DNA of 64,000 nt from Brevibacterium jeotgali (GTDB taxonomy: Bacteria > Actinomycetota > Actinomycetes > Actinomycetales > Brevibacteriaceae): assembly GCF_900169175.1 (NCBI RefSeq), contig NZ_FXZM01000009.1:1-64000 (forward strand), written 5' to 3'. Numbering within the stretch: the stretch's first letter is position 1; the number at the start of each line of letters is the position of its first letter. The notes beneath the pieces were generated by a model. It had not been told where the DNA came from. It made no database searches and was given only the letters and a program-made list of their open reading frames with translations. The translations under genes and the position numbers were made by a program. This document shows, one piece after another, positions 18,649 to 26,623 of the stretch.

Positions 18649-19425
18649 CTACTTGCCGTAGCGCCGGTTCCGCTCCGCGTACGAACGCAGTGCGCGCAGG
18701 AAATCGGTGCGTCGGAAGGCGGGCCAGTACGCCTCGCAGAAGTAGAACTCGGTGTAGGCGCTCTGCCAGATGAGGAATCCGGACAGCCGCTGCTCGCCGG
18801 AGGAGCGGATGATCAGATCCGGGTCCGGCTGCCCCTTGGTGTAGAGATGCTCGGAGATCCCGTCCTCCGTGACGGATTCAATCGCGTCCTCGAGCGGCCG
18901 CCCCTCATCCAGGCTCTCCCGCAGCAGTTCGCGGACCGCGGTGACGATCTCCTGCCGACCGCCGTAGCCTGCTGCGATGTTCACCCGCACCCGTGCGCGA
19001 GCATGGTCGGTGGACGCCTCCACAGCGCCTTCCAGCCGCGCACGCAGCGGCTGGGGCAGCAGTGCCAGGTCACCCACGAGGTTCACCTCGATGCCGTCGC
19101 GCTGCGCGATGTCATCGACCATGTCCGCGATGATCGTCCCGAGCGCTTCGACTTCATCATCCGCGCGCTGAAGGTTCTCCTTCGACAGCACATACAGGGT
19201 GACGACCTCGATCCCCAGCTCGTCGCACCAGCCGATGAACTCGACGATCCGCTTCGCGCCGGCCCTGTGCCCGTCCTCCGTCGTCGTGCCGAACTCCTTG
19301 GCCCACCGACGGTTGCCGTCCGTGATGACACCCACGTGGCGCGGCAGCCGCCCCGAAGGCTCCAGCCCCGCGGCTATGCGCCGGTTGTACAGCCGGTACA
19401 GCCACGAGCGCGGCGATGTCGGCAT
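18649..19425 (-). CDS. uppS: Z-prenyl diphosphate synthase (isoprenyl transferase)
   Basis: A 258-residue protein. The catalytic Asp36 lies in VGVITDGNRRWAK, followed by GHRAGAKRIVEFIGWCDELGI, LYVLSKENLQR, the NIAAGYGGRQEI segment, and DLIIRSSGEQRLSGFLIWQSAYTEFYF. The enzyme adds isopentenyl units in cis to an allylic diphosphate. Its position beside hemolysin III and mca matches Rv1086, which makes short Z,E-farnesyl diphosphate rather than the full lipid carrier, so the short-chain product is likely; chain length cannot be settled by eye. AAGGAGAG supports ATG 19425. It is divergent from the hemolysin III gene and upstream of phoH2 on the same strand. Confidence 0.93.
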   Translation of the reverse strand: MPTSPRSWLYRLYNRRIAAGLEPSGRLPRHVGVITDGNRRWAKEFGTTTEDGHRAGAKRIVEFIGWCDELGIEVVTLYVLSKENLQRADDEVEALGTIIADMVDDIAQRDGIEVNLVGDLALLPQPLRARLEGAVEASTDHARARVRVNIAAGYGGRQEIVTAVRELLRESLDEGRPLEDAIESVTEDGISEHLYTKGQPDPDLIIRSSGEQRLSGFLIWQSAYTEFYFCEAYWPAFRRTDFLRALRSYAERNRRYGK

Positions 19426-19469
19426 AGATTCTCTCTCCTTGGGGTGAGGTGCTTCCCAGAGAATCACCC

Positions 19470-19475
19470 TACTAT
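19470..19475 (+). promoter_or_regulatory. -10 element of the hemolysin III gene (leaderless)
   Basis: TACTAT 6 nt before ATG 19482. Confidence 0.55.
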
Positions 19476-19481
19476 CGGAGT

Positions 19482-20255
19482 ATGGACCTTCTGGAGCACC
19501 CGAACGACGCCTCGTCCGCGTCCGCGGGCGATCCCGCGCTCAGCGACAATCCGGCTGCGAAGCCCGTCCGCGGCGCCCGCAGGCGCACTGCCCTGCGCCA
19601 CGAGCTCACCAAACTCGCGGGACAGATCCGCCCCAGCTGGCGCGGCTGGATCCATGCCGGCGCGTTCCCGGTGAGTCTGCTCGGCGGTCTGGCCCTCGTC
19701 ATCGTCGCCCCGACGATCGCCTCGCGGATCGCCGCGGCTCTCTTCACCGTGACCGGCATGCTGCTGTTCGGCACATCCGCCGTCTATCACGCGGGTCGCT
19801 GGCGGATGCGGATCCGGCTGATGCTGCGTCGCTTCGACCACGCGAACATCTTCCTCATCATCGCGGGCACGTACACCCCGCTGGCAGTCCTCTGCCTCGA
19901 AGGGACCGCTCAGACCGCGCTCCTGGTCACCATGTGGTCGGCCGCGATCGTGGGCGTCCTCTTCCGCGTCCTCTGGACGACGGCCCCGCGCTGGCTCTTC
20001 GTCCCCGTCTACGTGGGCATCGGACTCGCCGGTGTGGGCTACGTCCCGGGCATCTGGATGGAGAGCCTGCCGGTGGGGATCCTCGTCGTCACCGGAGGGG
20101 CCCTCTACATCGCCGGCGCAGTCGTCTACGGCCTCAAGCGCCCCAATCCCTCGCCCACGGTGTTCGGCTTCCACGAGATCTTCCACACCTTCACGGTGCT
20201 GGGCTACAGCTGCCACCTCGCGGCGCTGCTGGTCGCCGCGTCACACGCCTACTGA
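19482..20255 (+). CDS. Hemolysin III/PAQR family membrane protein
   Basis: A 257-residue protein with a hydrophilic N-terminus of about 45 residues and seven membrane helices. The family metal-site residues are present: SAVYHAG, a second motif RRFDHANIFLIIAGTYTP, and the C-terminal GFHEIFHTFTVLGYSCH. PAQR relatives are hydrolases or receptors of lipids; bacterial members have been called hemolysin III and implicated in membrane homeostasis. ATG 19482 is preceded by TACTAT at leaderless spacing. It converges on the small membrane protein gene with 10 bp between, and the two stop codons sit inside a tandem duplication. Confidence 0.92.
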   Translation: MDLLEHPNDASSASAGDPALSDNPAAKPVRGARRRTALRHELTKLAGQIRPSWRGWIHAGAFPVSLLGGLALVIVAPTIASRIAAALFTVTGMLLFGTSAVYHAGRWRMRIRLMLRRFDHANIFLIIAGTYTPLAVLCLEGTAQTALLVTMWSAAIVGVLFRVLWTTAPRWLFVPVYVGIGLAGVGYVPGIWMESLPVGILVVTGGALYIAGAVVYGLKRPNPSPTVFGFHEIFHTFTVLGYSCHLAALLVAASHAY

Positions 20256-20280
20256 CGCGGTTCGCCTACTGACGCGGTTC
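20247..20280. repeat. 17-bp perfect tandem duplication covering two convergent stop codons
   Basis: GCCTACTGACGCGGTTC is present at 20247-20263 and 20264-20280. The first copy holds the TGA of the hemolysin III gene (20253-20255), and the minus-strand TAG of the next gene (20266-20268) lies in the second. Confidence 0.95.
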
Positions 20281-20589
20281 GTCGCCGGCTGACGTTCCTG
20301 CCGGCGCCTCGGTCCCCTGCTCCGGAGCATCGCTGCCGTCCAGGGTCCCCGTGTTCTGGGGGCCCGTCCTGGGACCGCGCTCGATCGGGATCGGGTGATA
20401 GCGGACCACACCCGCCCGCGCCCGCATCCTGCGCTGGCGCTTCACGAGGCTGCGGGCCAGCAGGACGACGGCGGTGGCCAGGAAGAACGTCGCCAAGAAC
20501 CCGATCGTGCCCGGAGTCACCACCTCTGCGTCGGGGTAGCCGCCCTCAGCAGGCGGTTCAGTCGCGGCTGCGACGATGAGTGCGATCAA
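20266..20589 (-). CDS. Small single-pass membrane protein next to mca
   Basis: A 107-residue protein with a short N-terminus, one membrane helix (TIGFLATFFLATAVVLLARSL), a basic cytosolic patch KRQRRMRARAG and a disordered C-terminus. This matches the small Rv1083-type protein that follows mca in mycobacteria. It starts with TTG overlapping the mca stop by four bases (TTGA), so it is translated with Mca. The function is unknown; a membrane tether near Mca is one possibility suggested by position only. Confidence 0.75.
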   Translation of the reverse strand: MIALIVAAATEPPAEGGYPDAEVVTPGTIGFLATFFLATAVVLLARSLVKRQRRMRARAGVVRYHPIPIERGPRTGPQNTGTLDGSDAPEQGTEAPAGTSAGDEPRQ

Positions 20590-21578
20590 CGGTCCTCCTC
20601 CAGGGCAGCGGGCTCGACGGCATCCGGCAGGAGGTCGTCCGGCACGGCGTCCCCGTCATCATCCGTCACCCCGGCGAAGAGGTCGGACTCGATGAAGTCC
20701 TGCGAGCGGTCCAACGGGGGCCGCCCGGTGCTGTCATGGGCGAGTTCGAACTCCTCGGTGAGCCAGTGCTTCCGAGCAGCAGCGCGTCCGCCGGAGAAGA
20801 AGCCGCCATTCGGATCGATCTGGGTCGCATGGGCGATGAGAGCCTGGTCGCGGTGGGGGAAGAACTCTCCGCTGTGCACGCGGGCCGTCAGCCAGGTGTG
20901 CCGCTCCTCGTCCCGCTTGGCGAACCATTCCAGCTGCTCTGCGAAGGGCGATTCCCCTCCCTCCGCCTCGATGAGTCGGTGGATCTCGAGGAACTTCCGA
21001 GCGGAGAGGTCCTGATTGAAGTACACCTTCTGCACACGCCACGGATCGCCCAGCTCCGGATTCGCATCACTCTGCGCCGCGCGCTCCAGAGCCACCATCG
21101 ACACGTCGTGCGTGCGGATGTGGTCGGGGTGGGGGTAGCCGCCCAGCTCGTCGTACGTCGTGGCCACATGCGGGCGGAACCGGCGGATGACGGACACGAG
21201 GGTCCGAGCGGAGACCTCGATGGGCACGCGGTAGAAGCTGCCGCGCGGTGTGAGCTCGTCCGGATCGCCGTCGGGAAGCCCCGAATCGACGTAGCCGGCC
21301 CACACGTGCTCGACGCCCAGCGTCCGCGCGGCCTTCGCCATCTCCTCGCGACGCAGGCCTGCGATGTCACGGATCGCGGCGGGCGAACCCTCCAGCGCGG
21401 GGTTGAGGATGTCACCGGCCTCACCGCCGGTCATCGTCACCACCATGACGCGGGCCCCCAGCGCAGCGTACTTCGCACTGGTCGCGGCGCCCTTCGACGC
21501 TTCGTCATCAGGGTGCGCGTGGATCGCCAAGAGCCTGAGACCCTCGTAGGGGGTGGTGGTGTGGGAACGATCCCGCAT
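20586..21578 (-). CDS. mca: Mycothiol S-conjugate amidase Mca
   Basis: A 330-residue zinc hydrolase of the LmbE/PIG-L fold. The metal motif AIHAHPDDEASKG begins at residue 18, and the second metal histidine lies in GGYPHPDHIRTHD. Mca cleaves mycothiol S-conjugates so that toxins leave the cell as mercapturic acids, which means the host makes mycothiol. The MGGEAGDI-like segment and length distinguish it from the related deacetylase MshB, although the two overlap in activity. ATG 21578 follows GGAGG; an in-frame ATG at 21614 is longer. The downstream small membrane protein is translationally coupled. Confidence 0.93.
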   Translation of the reverse strand: MRDRSHTTTPYEGLRLLAIHAHPDDEASKGAATSAKYAALGARVMVVTMTGGEAGDILNPALEGSPAAIRDIAGLRREEMAKAARTLGVEHVWAGYVDSGLPDGDPDELTPRGSFYRVPIEVSARTLVSVIRRFRPHVATTYDELGGYPHPDHIRTHDVSMVALERAAQSDANPELGDPWRVQKVYFNQDLSARKFLEIHRLIEAEGGESPFAEQLEWFAKRDEERHTWLTARVHSGEFFPHRDQALIAHATQIDPNGGFFSGGRAAARKHWLTEEFELAHDSTGRPPLDRSQDFIESDLFAGVTDDDGDAVPDDLLPDAVEPAALEEDR

Positions 21579-21758
21579 GGACGGCTGACCTCCGGTCGGC
21601 GCATTGAGGCGCATGATGCTCGCTTGCTCGCGCGCGGGCCCGCGCGCACAGACCCCTCCAGGGTAGTCGCCGCACTGACCGCCCGCCCAATCGGTCGGGT
21701 GTTCATCGCCCCACACCGCCCCGCTCGTCCCGCACGCTCCGCTCCCAGGCGAGTCTGG

Positions 21759-21764
21759 GACAAT
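21759..21764 (+). promoter_or_regulatory. -10 element of the DUF4307 gene (leaderless)
   Basis: GACAAT 7 nt before GTG 21772; the ATG at 21763 overlaps this element and would be less likely as a start. Confidence 0.45.
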
Positions 21765-21771
21765 GGAGGGC

Positions 21772-22221
21772 GTGACAGCCACCGCCGATCTCAGCTCCCG
21801 CTACGGGAGGCGCTCATCCCATGCCAGCCCCCAGCCGTCGGGGCGTCGCCGGATGTCCCGTCCCGCGATCATCGCCACCGTCGTCGGCCTGGCAGCCGCG
21901 AGCGGCGTGGCCGCGTGGTACGGACTGGCCCCCGGCCCCACGCCGGACGGCACGAAGGACGTGAGCTACGAGGTCGTCGACTCGACACTGACCCGCGCCA
22001 CGATCGCCGTCCAGCCCGATGACGCCCGCGACATCGTCTGCGCGGTGCGCGCCGTCAGTGTCCACGACGCGGTCGTGGGGTACACAGAGATCGACGTTCC
22101 GGCGGACCCTGCGGCTGACTCGTCGACCCCGCACGTGGTGACCACGGACATCACGACCACCCAGCTGGCCGCGTCCGGCCACCACGAGTCGTGCTGGTAC
22201 GCCGACGACCCGCAGATCTGA
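21772..22221 (+). CDS. DUF4307 membrane protein
   Basis: A 149-residue protein with about 30 basic hydrophilic residues, one membrane helix (PAIIATVVGLAAASGVAAWYGL) and an exported beta-rich domain (VVDSTLTRATIAVQPDDARDIVCAVRA). This is the Rv1081c arrangement between mca and greA. The function is unknown. GTG 21772 was favoured because GACAAT sits at leaderless spacing. Two cysteines (VCAV and SCWY) face the outside and could form a disulfide. The end of the gene is echoed by a repeat. Confidence 0.85.
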   Translation: MTATADLSSRYGRRSSHASPQPSGRRRMSRPAIIATVVGLAAASGVAAWYGLAPGPTPDGTKDVSYEVVDSTLTRATIAVQPDDARDIVCAVRAVSVHDAVVGYTEIDVPADPAADSSTPHVVTTDITTTQLAASGHHESCWYADDPQI

Positions 22222-22244
22222 GCATCCCGCCCGCAGATCTGAGC
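22209..22244 (+). repeat. 15-bp repeat over the DUF4307 stop codon
   Basis: CCCGCAGATCTGAGC at 22209-22223 (including the TGA) recurs at 22230-22244, period 21. Confidence 0.9.
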
Positions 22245-22286
22245 TTCCGGTACGGATCGGCACGGACTCCTGCGGTGCAGGCAACC

Positions 22287-22315
22287 TTGTGACCGACGAC
22301 ATGACGCGGTAGAAT
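22287..22315 (+). promoter_or_regulatory. greA promoter
   Basis: TTGTGA at 22287-22292 and TAGAAT at 22310-22315, 17 bp apart, a near-consensus housekeeping promoter. Transcription would begin near 22322. Confidence 0.7.
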
Positions 22316-22321
22316 CGCGAC

Positions 22322-22442
22322 TTCAGGAACGATCCCGGATGGCGTCCCGCCCTCCGGGATCATTCACTGTCCTACGCGGACCATCGGGTCCGCAGACCGA
22401 GGCCCGCATCCCCTGCGGGCCTCTCGCACACGAGGAGGACCA
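22322..22442 (+). promoter_or_regulatory. greA leader with three consecutive hairpins
   Basis: About 120 nt between the predicted start of transcription and ATG 22443. Three perfect stems occur in order: GATCCCGGA/TCCGGGATC (22331-22339 with 22353-22361), GCGGACC/GGTCCGC (22376-22382 with 22387-22393) and GAGGCCCGCA/TGCGGGCCTC (22399-22408 with 22414-22423). The ribosome site GAGGAGG follows at 22432. The last stem resembles this genome's T-less terminators, so attenuation is possible. Confidence 0.55.
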
Positions 22443-22937
22443 ATGACGGAAGAGGTCATCGGCGAAGAGACCTGGCTGAGCCAGGAGGCCTTCGACCGCC
22501 TCTCCAAGGAGCTCGAGACCCTGCAGGGCCCCGGACGCGCGGAGATCGCTGAGAAGATCGACTCCGCCCGCGAAGAGGGCGACCTCAAGGAGAACGGCGG
22601 TTATCACGCGGCGCGGGAGGAGCAGGGCAAGATCGAAGCCCGCATCCGCCAGCTGGAGCACCTCCTGCGACATGCGACTGTCGGCGAAGCGAGTTCGGAC
22701 CTGAGCGCCGCCTCCCCCGGCACCGTCATCACAGCGACCGTCGCCGGCCGTGAGATGCGATTCCTGCTGGGTTCGCGCGAGATCGCCGGCGCGAACACGG
22801 ACATCGACGTGTTCTCCGAGGCATCACCGCTCGGCGGCGCTGTCAACGGCACGAAGATCGGCGAGTCGACGTCCTACGAGGCTCCGAACGGCAAGTCGAT
22901 CTCTGTGACGGTCGACAAGGTCGAACCGTACAACTGA
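22443..22937 (+). CDS. greA: Transcription elongation factor GreA
   Basis: A 164-residue protein with an N-terminal coiled coil (WLSQEAFDRLSKELETLQG to the tip region DSAREEGDLKENGGYHAAREEQ, which carries the acidic pair D and E that coordinates magnesium in the polymerase) and a C-terminal FKBP-like domain. It rescues backtracked RNA polymerase by stimulating transcript cleavage. An unusual structured leader precedes it. It converges on the AI-2E family permease gene with a 22-bp perfect palindrome between them. Confidence 0.95.
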   Translation: MTEEVIGEETWLSQEAFDRLSKELETLQGPGRAEIAEKIDSAREEGDLKENGGYHAAREEQGKIEARIRQLEHLLRHATVGEASSDLSAASPGTVITATVAGREMRFLLGSREIAGANTDIDVFSEASPLGGAVNGTKIGESTSYEAPNGKSISVTVDKVEPYN

Positions 22938-22962
22938 TCAGGTGAGCCGCTCCGCGGCACTC

Positions 22963-23012
22963 AGAACGCAGGTGGCCCGCACGGAATGCACCGTGCGGGC
23001 CACCTGCGTTCT
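22963..23012. terminator. 22-bp perfect palindrome between greA and the permease gene
   Basis: Stem 22963-22984 pairs with 22991-23012 around a 6-nt loop (AATGCA), with no T-tract. It lies between two convergent genes. Confidence 0.9.
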
Positions 23013-23045
23013 CCATGAGGCCGACTCATAGTACTGATGCTCCAG

Positions 23046-24665
23046 TCAGCGGCGTTCCGGCCCGTCGTCAGACCTGCCGTCGGCACCATCTGCAGGGGCA
23101 CCACCATGATCGGCGCTGTCGTGATCGACTGAGCGCGGCTCATCGCTCGCTGCGGGCCCACCGGTGGGTCTGCGCCCTCCCACCGGGCCGCGCTCCCCCG
23201 CCGCGCCGGGCTCTTCCCCCGAGCCCCCGACGGCACCGGACCTCGCAGAGCGATCGCGCGACTGCTCATCCCCGAAGGTGGAGCGGGCGGATGCGGGGGG
23301 CACGGTGGGCTCGCCCGCGGATCCCGGTGCCCCTGCGGCGACCGGGGCCGCCACCCGCGGCCGGGAGGCGCTCGGGTCCGGATCGTGCCGGGGCGGTTCG
23401 TCGTCGTCCGGTCTGTCCTTCTCATCCGCTTCGGCGAACACGTCGTCGCCGGCGAGGAAGCGCACGACGGTGTTCGCGACCGCGATGACGGGCACCGCGA
23501 ACAGCGCACCGGCGATGCCGAACAGGAACGCACCGGCGGCCACCGCGAGGACGACGGCGAGCGGGTGGACGCTCACCGCCTTGCCCATGATGAACGGCTG
23601 GAGGACGTTGCCCTCGATCTGCTGCACCACCAGCACGACGCCCAACATGATGAGAGCGGATACGAGGCCCTGCGACACGAGCGCCACGACGACGGCGATG
23701 ATGCCGGTGGCCACCGCACCCACGATCGGGATGAATGAGGCCAGGAAGACGAGCACCGTGAGCGGAATGGCCAGCGGGATGCCCAGCACGAGCGCACCGA
23801 TGCCGATGCCGACCGCGTCGACTCCGGCGACGATGATCTGCACGCGCACGTACTGGACGAGGGTCTGCCACCCTCGCAGCGCCGCGCCCTCCGTCTTCGC
23901 GCGAGCAGGCCTGGGCATGAGCCGGACGGCCCACGTGAACATGCGGCGGCCGTCATAGAGGAAGAAGAACGCGGTGAAGAGCGTGAGCAGGAGACCCGTG
24001 GCGAATGTGCCCACCGACGACACCGCGCCCGCGGCACCGCCGACCAGGTTCGAGGCGTTCTCCTCGAGGTAGGCGATGCCCTGCTCCAGGCCTTCGTCGA
24101 TGTACCCGGAGATGATCGACGAGTCCAGGCCGAAGGGGTTCGAGTTCAGCCAGTCGCTGATCGTCGTGAAACCGGCGACGACCTGTCCTGACAGCTCCCC
24201 GAAGCCCACGACGATCTGCTGTCCCACCAGGGTGATCGTGCCCGTGACGAGGATGAGGAAGCCCACGAAGACGCTTCCGGCGGACAGGGCCCGCGGCCAC
24301 CCGAGCCGCACGAGGAGCGAATGGACGGGGGTCAGCAGCGCCGCCAGGAGCAGTGCGATGAGTGCGGGCAGCAGCACCAGGGACACCGTCGACATGAGCC
24401 AGAACAGTCCGCCCAGCGCGACGACCACGACGATCAATCGCCAGCTCCAGGCCGCAGCCAGGCGGAACGGCGGCGAGACGTAGGGTTCGTACGCCCCCCG
24501 ACCCCGTTCGTCTGCAGTGGGCTCCGCAAAGGTCATCGGCCCTGTGGGCGGCGCACCCAGGAGCACTCCGCCGGGATTCTGGGCGGCACCGTCGCGGAGG
24601 TTCCTGAAGCCCTCCCATGCACCGAGGATCCGCTTCGTGAAGTCAGGTCGCCTGTCGTTCGCCAT
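23046..24665 (-). CDS. AI-2E/PerM family permease with long hydrophilic tail
   Basis: A 539-residue protein with a cytosolic N-terminus of about 75 residues, eight membrane helices with the AI-2E_transport pattern (LFWLMSTVSLVLLPALIALLLAALLTPVH, PFIMGKAVSVHPLAVVLAVAAGAFLFGIAGALFAVPVIAV), and a C-terminal tail of about 120 residues rich in D, P, R and G. Family members export small molecules or ions; the substrate here is unknown. It is the position equivalent of mycobacterial Rv1101c but much longer because of the tail. ATG 24665 is supported by TAGCAT ending 6 nt upstream. The tail looks disordered. Confidence 0.88.
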   Translation of the reverse strand: MANDRRPDFTKRILGAWEGFRNLRDGAAQNPGGVLLGAPPTGPMTFAEPTADERGRGAYEPYVSPPFRLAAAWSWRLIVVVVALGGLFWLMSTVSLVLLPALIALLLAALLTPVHSLLVRLGWPRALSAGSVFVGFLILVTGTITLVGQQIVVGFGELSGQVVAGFTTISDWLNSNPFGLDSSIISGYIDEGLEQGIAYLEENASNLVGGAAGAVSSVGTFATGLLLTLFTAFFFLYDGRRMFTWAVRLMPRPARAKTEGAALRGWQTLVQYVRVQIIVAGVDAVGIGIGALVLGIPLAIPLTVLVFLASFIPIVGAVATGIIAVVVALVSQGLVSALIMLGVVLVVQQIEGNVLQPFIMGKAVSVHPLAVVLAVAAGAFLFGIAGALFAVPVIAVANTVVRFLAGDDVFAEADEKDRPDDDEPPRHDPDPSASRPRVAAPVAAGAPGSAGEPTVPPASARSTFGDEQSRDRSARSGAVGGSGEEPGAAGERGPVGGRRPTGGPAASDEPRSVDHDSADHGGAPADGADGRSDDGPERR

Positions 24666-24671
24666 GGCGCC

Positions 24672-24677
24672 ATGCTA
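24672..24677 (-). promoter_or_regulatory. -10 element of the permease gene (leaderless)
   Basis: TAGCAT on the minus strand, 6 nt before ATG 24665. Confidence 0.5.
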
Positions 24678-24805
24678 TATGCCGGAATCACCGCGATCGG
24701 GGATGTTCGCCTGAGAGGTCCCGCCGGACCGATAGGCTGACCCAGCGGTGGCTTCGAAAGGCGTGCCCACCGTCTACCCGGGTGATCGGATCGAGGAGCG
24801 TGCGC

Positions 24806-25720
24806 ATGCGGCGAAAGACGGCCGTCGGCCTGCTGTGCACCGTCGCAGGGCCCGCTCTCCTGGCAGGCGCCGCATCGGGTCTCCTCCGACTCCAGGCCGG
24901 GCGACTGCGCCGCGCGTTCGCCGCAGCCGCGGACGCACAGGATGCCCCGGGGACCCGCATGGTCTCCGAACCGCCCGCGTTCCTCACCGACACTGCCGAG
25001 CCCCCGCTCACCGGAGGCTCCGCCACCGACGACTCCCTGGACGCGAGCGCCGAAGGCTCCCCCACCGCGGGCTCCGCTGCCGAGGACTCCCCCGCCGCGG
25101 CACTCGCAGTACTGGGCGATTCCTGGATCGCGGGGTCTGCCCCTGGAGACCCCGCACGGCTGCTGAGCCGCGGCCTCGCGGCTCTCCTGAGCACCCCCGT
25201 GCACCTGTCCGCCTTCGCAGAGCCGTCCGCCCGGGCCGAGGCCCTCATCACCCAGGTCGACCGCGCCCTGGCGGATCCACATCTGCGCACCCGCGGCGGA
25301 CCGCGGATCGCCGTCATCTCGATGGGCACGGCCGACATCGTCTTCCCGGTCACCGGCTCGATCACCCTGGGCGTCCTGTCGTCAGCCCTCACCCGGCTCG
25401 ACCGCGCCGGCTTCGCGGTCGTCGTCCTCTGCTGCCCGAATCTCAGCAGCCTCCCGGGGATCAGGAACCCCCTGCGAACCGTGCTGCGGCGCTCATCGCG
25501 CGTGCTCGCCGGCTCGCAGTGGCTCGCCGCACTCGCCGCCGGAGCCCTGCCGCTGTCGGTCACCCGCATCCTGTCGGGCACCTCGCACGCGGGACTGGTC
25601 GATCCGTCCGGCCAGCGCCCCAGCCCCCTGGGCCGCCGACAGCTCGCCGCCGCGGTCCTGCACGAGATCGCACAGCGGTATGCACTGCCCCAGTACAGCC
25701 ATCCGATGGAGGACGAATGA
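24806..25720 (+). CDS. SGNH-fold hydrolase-like protein with a degraded catalytic site
   Basis: A 304-residue protein. The N-terminal helix suggests a signal anchor, followed by a 50-residue acidic, serine- and alanine-rich linker. The SGNH domain starts with LAVLGDSWIAGSA, where the GDS serine is block I. The block III position reads ISMGTADI rather than the usual GxND, and the block V position reads DPSGQRPSPLG where DxxHP is expected, so the catalytic histidine appears replaced by arginine. It may bind rather than hydrolyse its ligand. GAGGAG before ATG 24806 favours that start. Its stop overlaps the maf start (ATGA), so the two are coupled. Confidence 0.7.
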   Translation: MRRKTAVGLLCTVAGPALLAGAASGLLRLQAGRLRRAFAAAADAQDAPGTRMVSEPPAFLTDTAEPPLTGGSATDDSLDASAEGSPTAGSAAEDSPAAALAVLGDSWIAGSAPGDPARLLSRGLAALLSTPVHLSAFAEPSARAEALITQVDRALADPHLRTRGGPRIAVISMGTADIVFPVTGSITLGVLSSALTRLDRAGFAVVVLCCPNLSSLPGIRNPLRTVLRRSSRVLAGSQWLAALAAGALPLSVTRILSGTSHAGLVDPSGQRPSPLGRRQLAAAVLHEIAQRYALPQYSHPMEDE

Positions 25721-26412
25721 CCCGCCTGCTGCTGGCCTCCGGTTCGCCCTCCCGCCTGCGCACGCTGCGGGAGGCCGGCATCGAACCGCTCGTCGCCGTG
25801 CCGAACGTCGACGAGGATGCACTCGAAGCCGCACATCCGCACGCGGACGTGCGCACACTGGTCTCCCTCCTCGCCGAGGCGAAGGCGGCGGCCGTCGTCG
25901 ACAGGCTCGTCGCAGATCCCTCCCTCGTCCCGGACATCGACGACGTGGACGGCGACGTCGTCCTCGTGGCCTGCGATTCGGTGCTGGAGCTGGGCGGGGC
26001 CGCCGTGGGCAAGCCCCACACCGCAGAGAGGACCAGGGCCCTCTGGCAGGAGATGGCGGGAACATCCCCGGTCCTCTGGAGCGCGCACTGGGTGGGGATC
26101 CTCACCCGGACGGTGAAGGACGACCCGCACGCTCGGGGCCCCTGGAGGGTGCGGGCCCGTCGCGCAGCCGCCGGAGAGACGACCGTCCACCTCGCCTCCC
26201 CCACCGCCGCCGAGCTCGAGGCCTACATCGCCACCTCGGAGCCCTTCGAGGTCGCGGGCGCGCTCACGATCGACGGACTGGGCGGCGCATTCGTCACCGG
26301 CATCGCAGGAGATCACCACAACGTGATCGGACTGAGCCTGCCGCTCCTCCGCACACTGCTGGGAGAGATGAACATCCTCTGGACCGACCTCTGGAACCGT
26401 ACCCCGCAGTGA
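25717..26412 (+). CDS. maf: Maf-like nucleotide pyrophosphatase
   Basis: A 231-residue protein. The family opening LLLASGSPSRLRTLREAGI is followed by the motif [30 protein letters not shown] and the C-terminal GALTIDGLGGAFVTGIAGDHHNVIGLSLPLL. Maf enzymes hydrolyse nucleoside triphosphates, often modified ones, to monophosphates and pyrophosphate, acting as house-cleaning enzymes. The central region carries an insertion of about 20 residues (VADPSLVPDIDDVDGD) compared with typical 190-210 residue members. It is translationally coupled to the SGNH-like gene, and the acyl-CoA carboxylase gene follows, an association also known from mycobacteria (Rv3282-Rv3285). Confidence 0.88.
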   Translation: MTRLLLASGSPSRLRTLREAGIEPLVAVPNVDEDALEAAHPHADVRTLVSLLAEAKAAAVVDRLVADPSLVPDIDDVDGDVVLVACDSVLELGGAAVGKPHTAERTRALWQEMAGTSPVLWSAHWVGILTRTVKDDPHARGPWRVRARRAAAGETTVHLASPTAAELEAYIATSEPFEVAGALTIDGLGGAFVTGIAGDHHNVIGLSLPLLRTLLGEMNILWTDLWNRTPQ

Positions 26413-26524
26413 TCGCCCCGCCCGTTCCCGCTCGCAGGGCCTCTGCAGCCGCTCACCGCCGGCGCCGCTGCGTCCGACACGCCCGGCGCCACATCACCGA
26501 CGACGAGAATCGCGCCGCGCCCTT

Positions 26525-26565
26525 TTGTCGGGTGCCGACAACCGCTCGATGGACTTCCCTATATT
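26525..26565 (+). promoter_or_regulatory. Promoter and dyad upstream of the biotin carboxylase gene
   Basis: TATATT at 26560-26565 is a good -10 in a GC-rich region. A perfect inverted repeat TTGTCGG-GTG-CCGACAA occupies 26525-26541, where a -35 element or operator would lie. A lipid-synthesis regulator could bind here; no regulator gene is adjacent. Confidence 0.5.
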
Positions 26566-26623
26566 CGTCGGTGCTGTTCCCGTTCGTGCAGCCCGCACGC
26601 GCACCCGCCGGTGAGGAGACCCG

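Noticed and set aside
22399-22423. Possible Rho-independent terminator for DUF4307
   Set aside because: The hairpin lies after the greA promoter and just before its ribosome site and has no T-tract, so a role in the greA leader is more likely.
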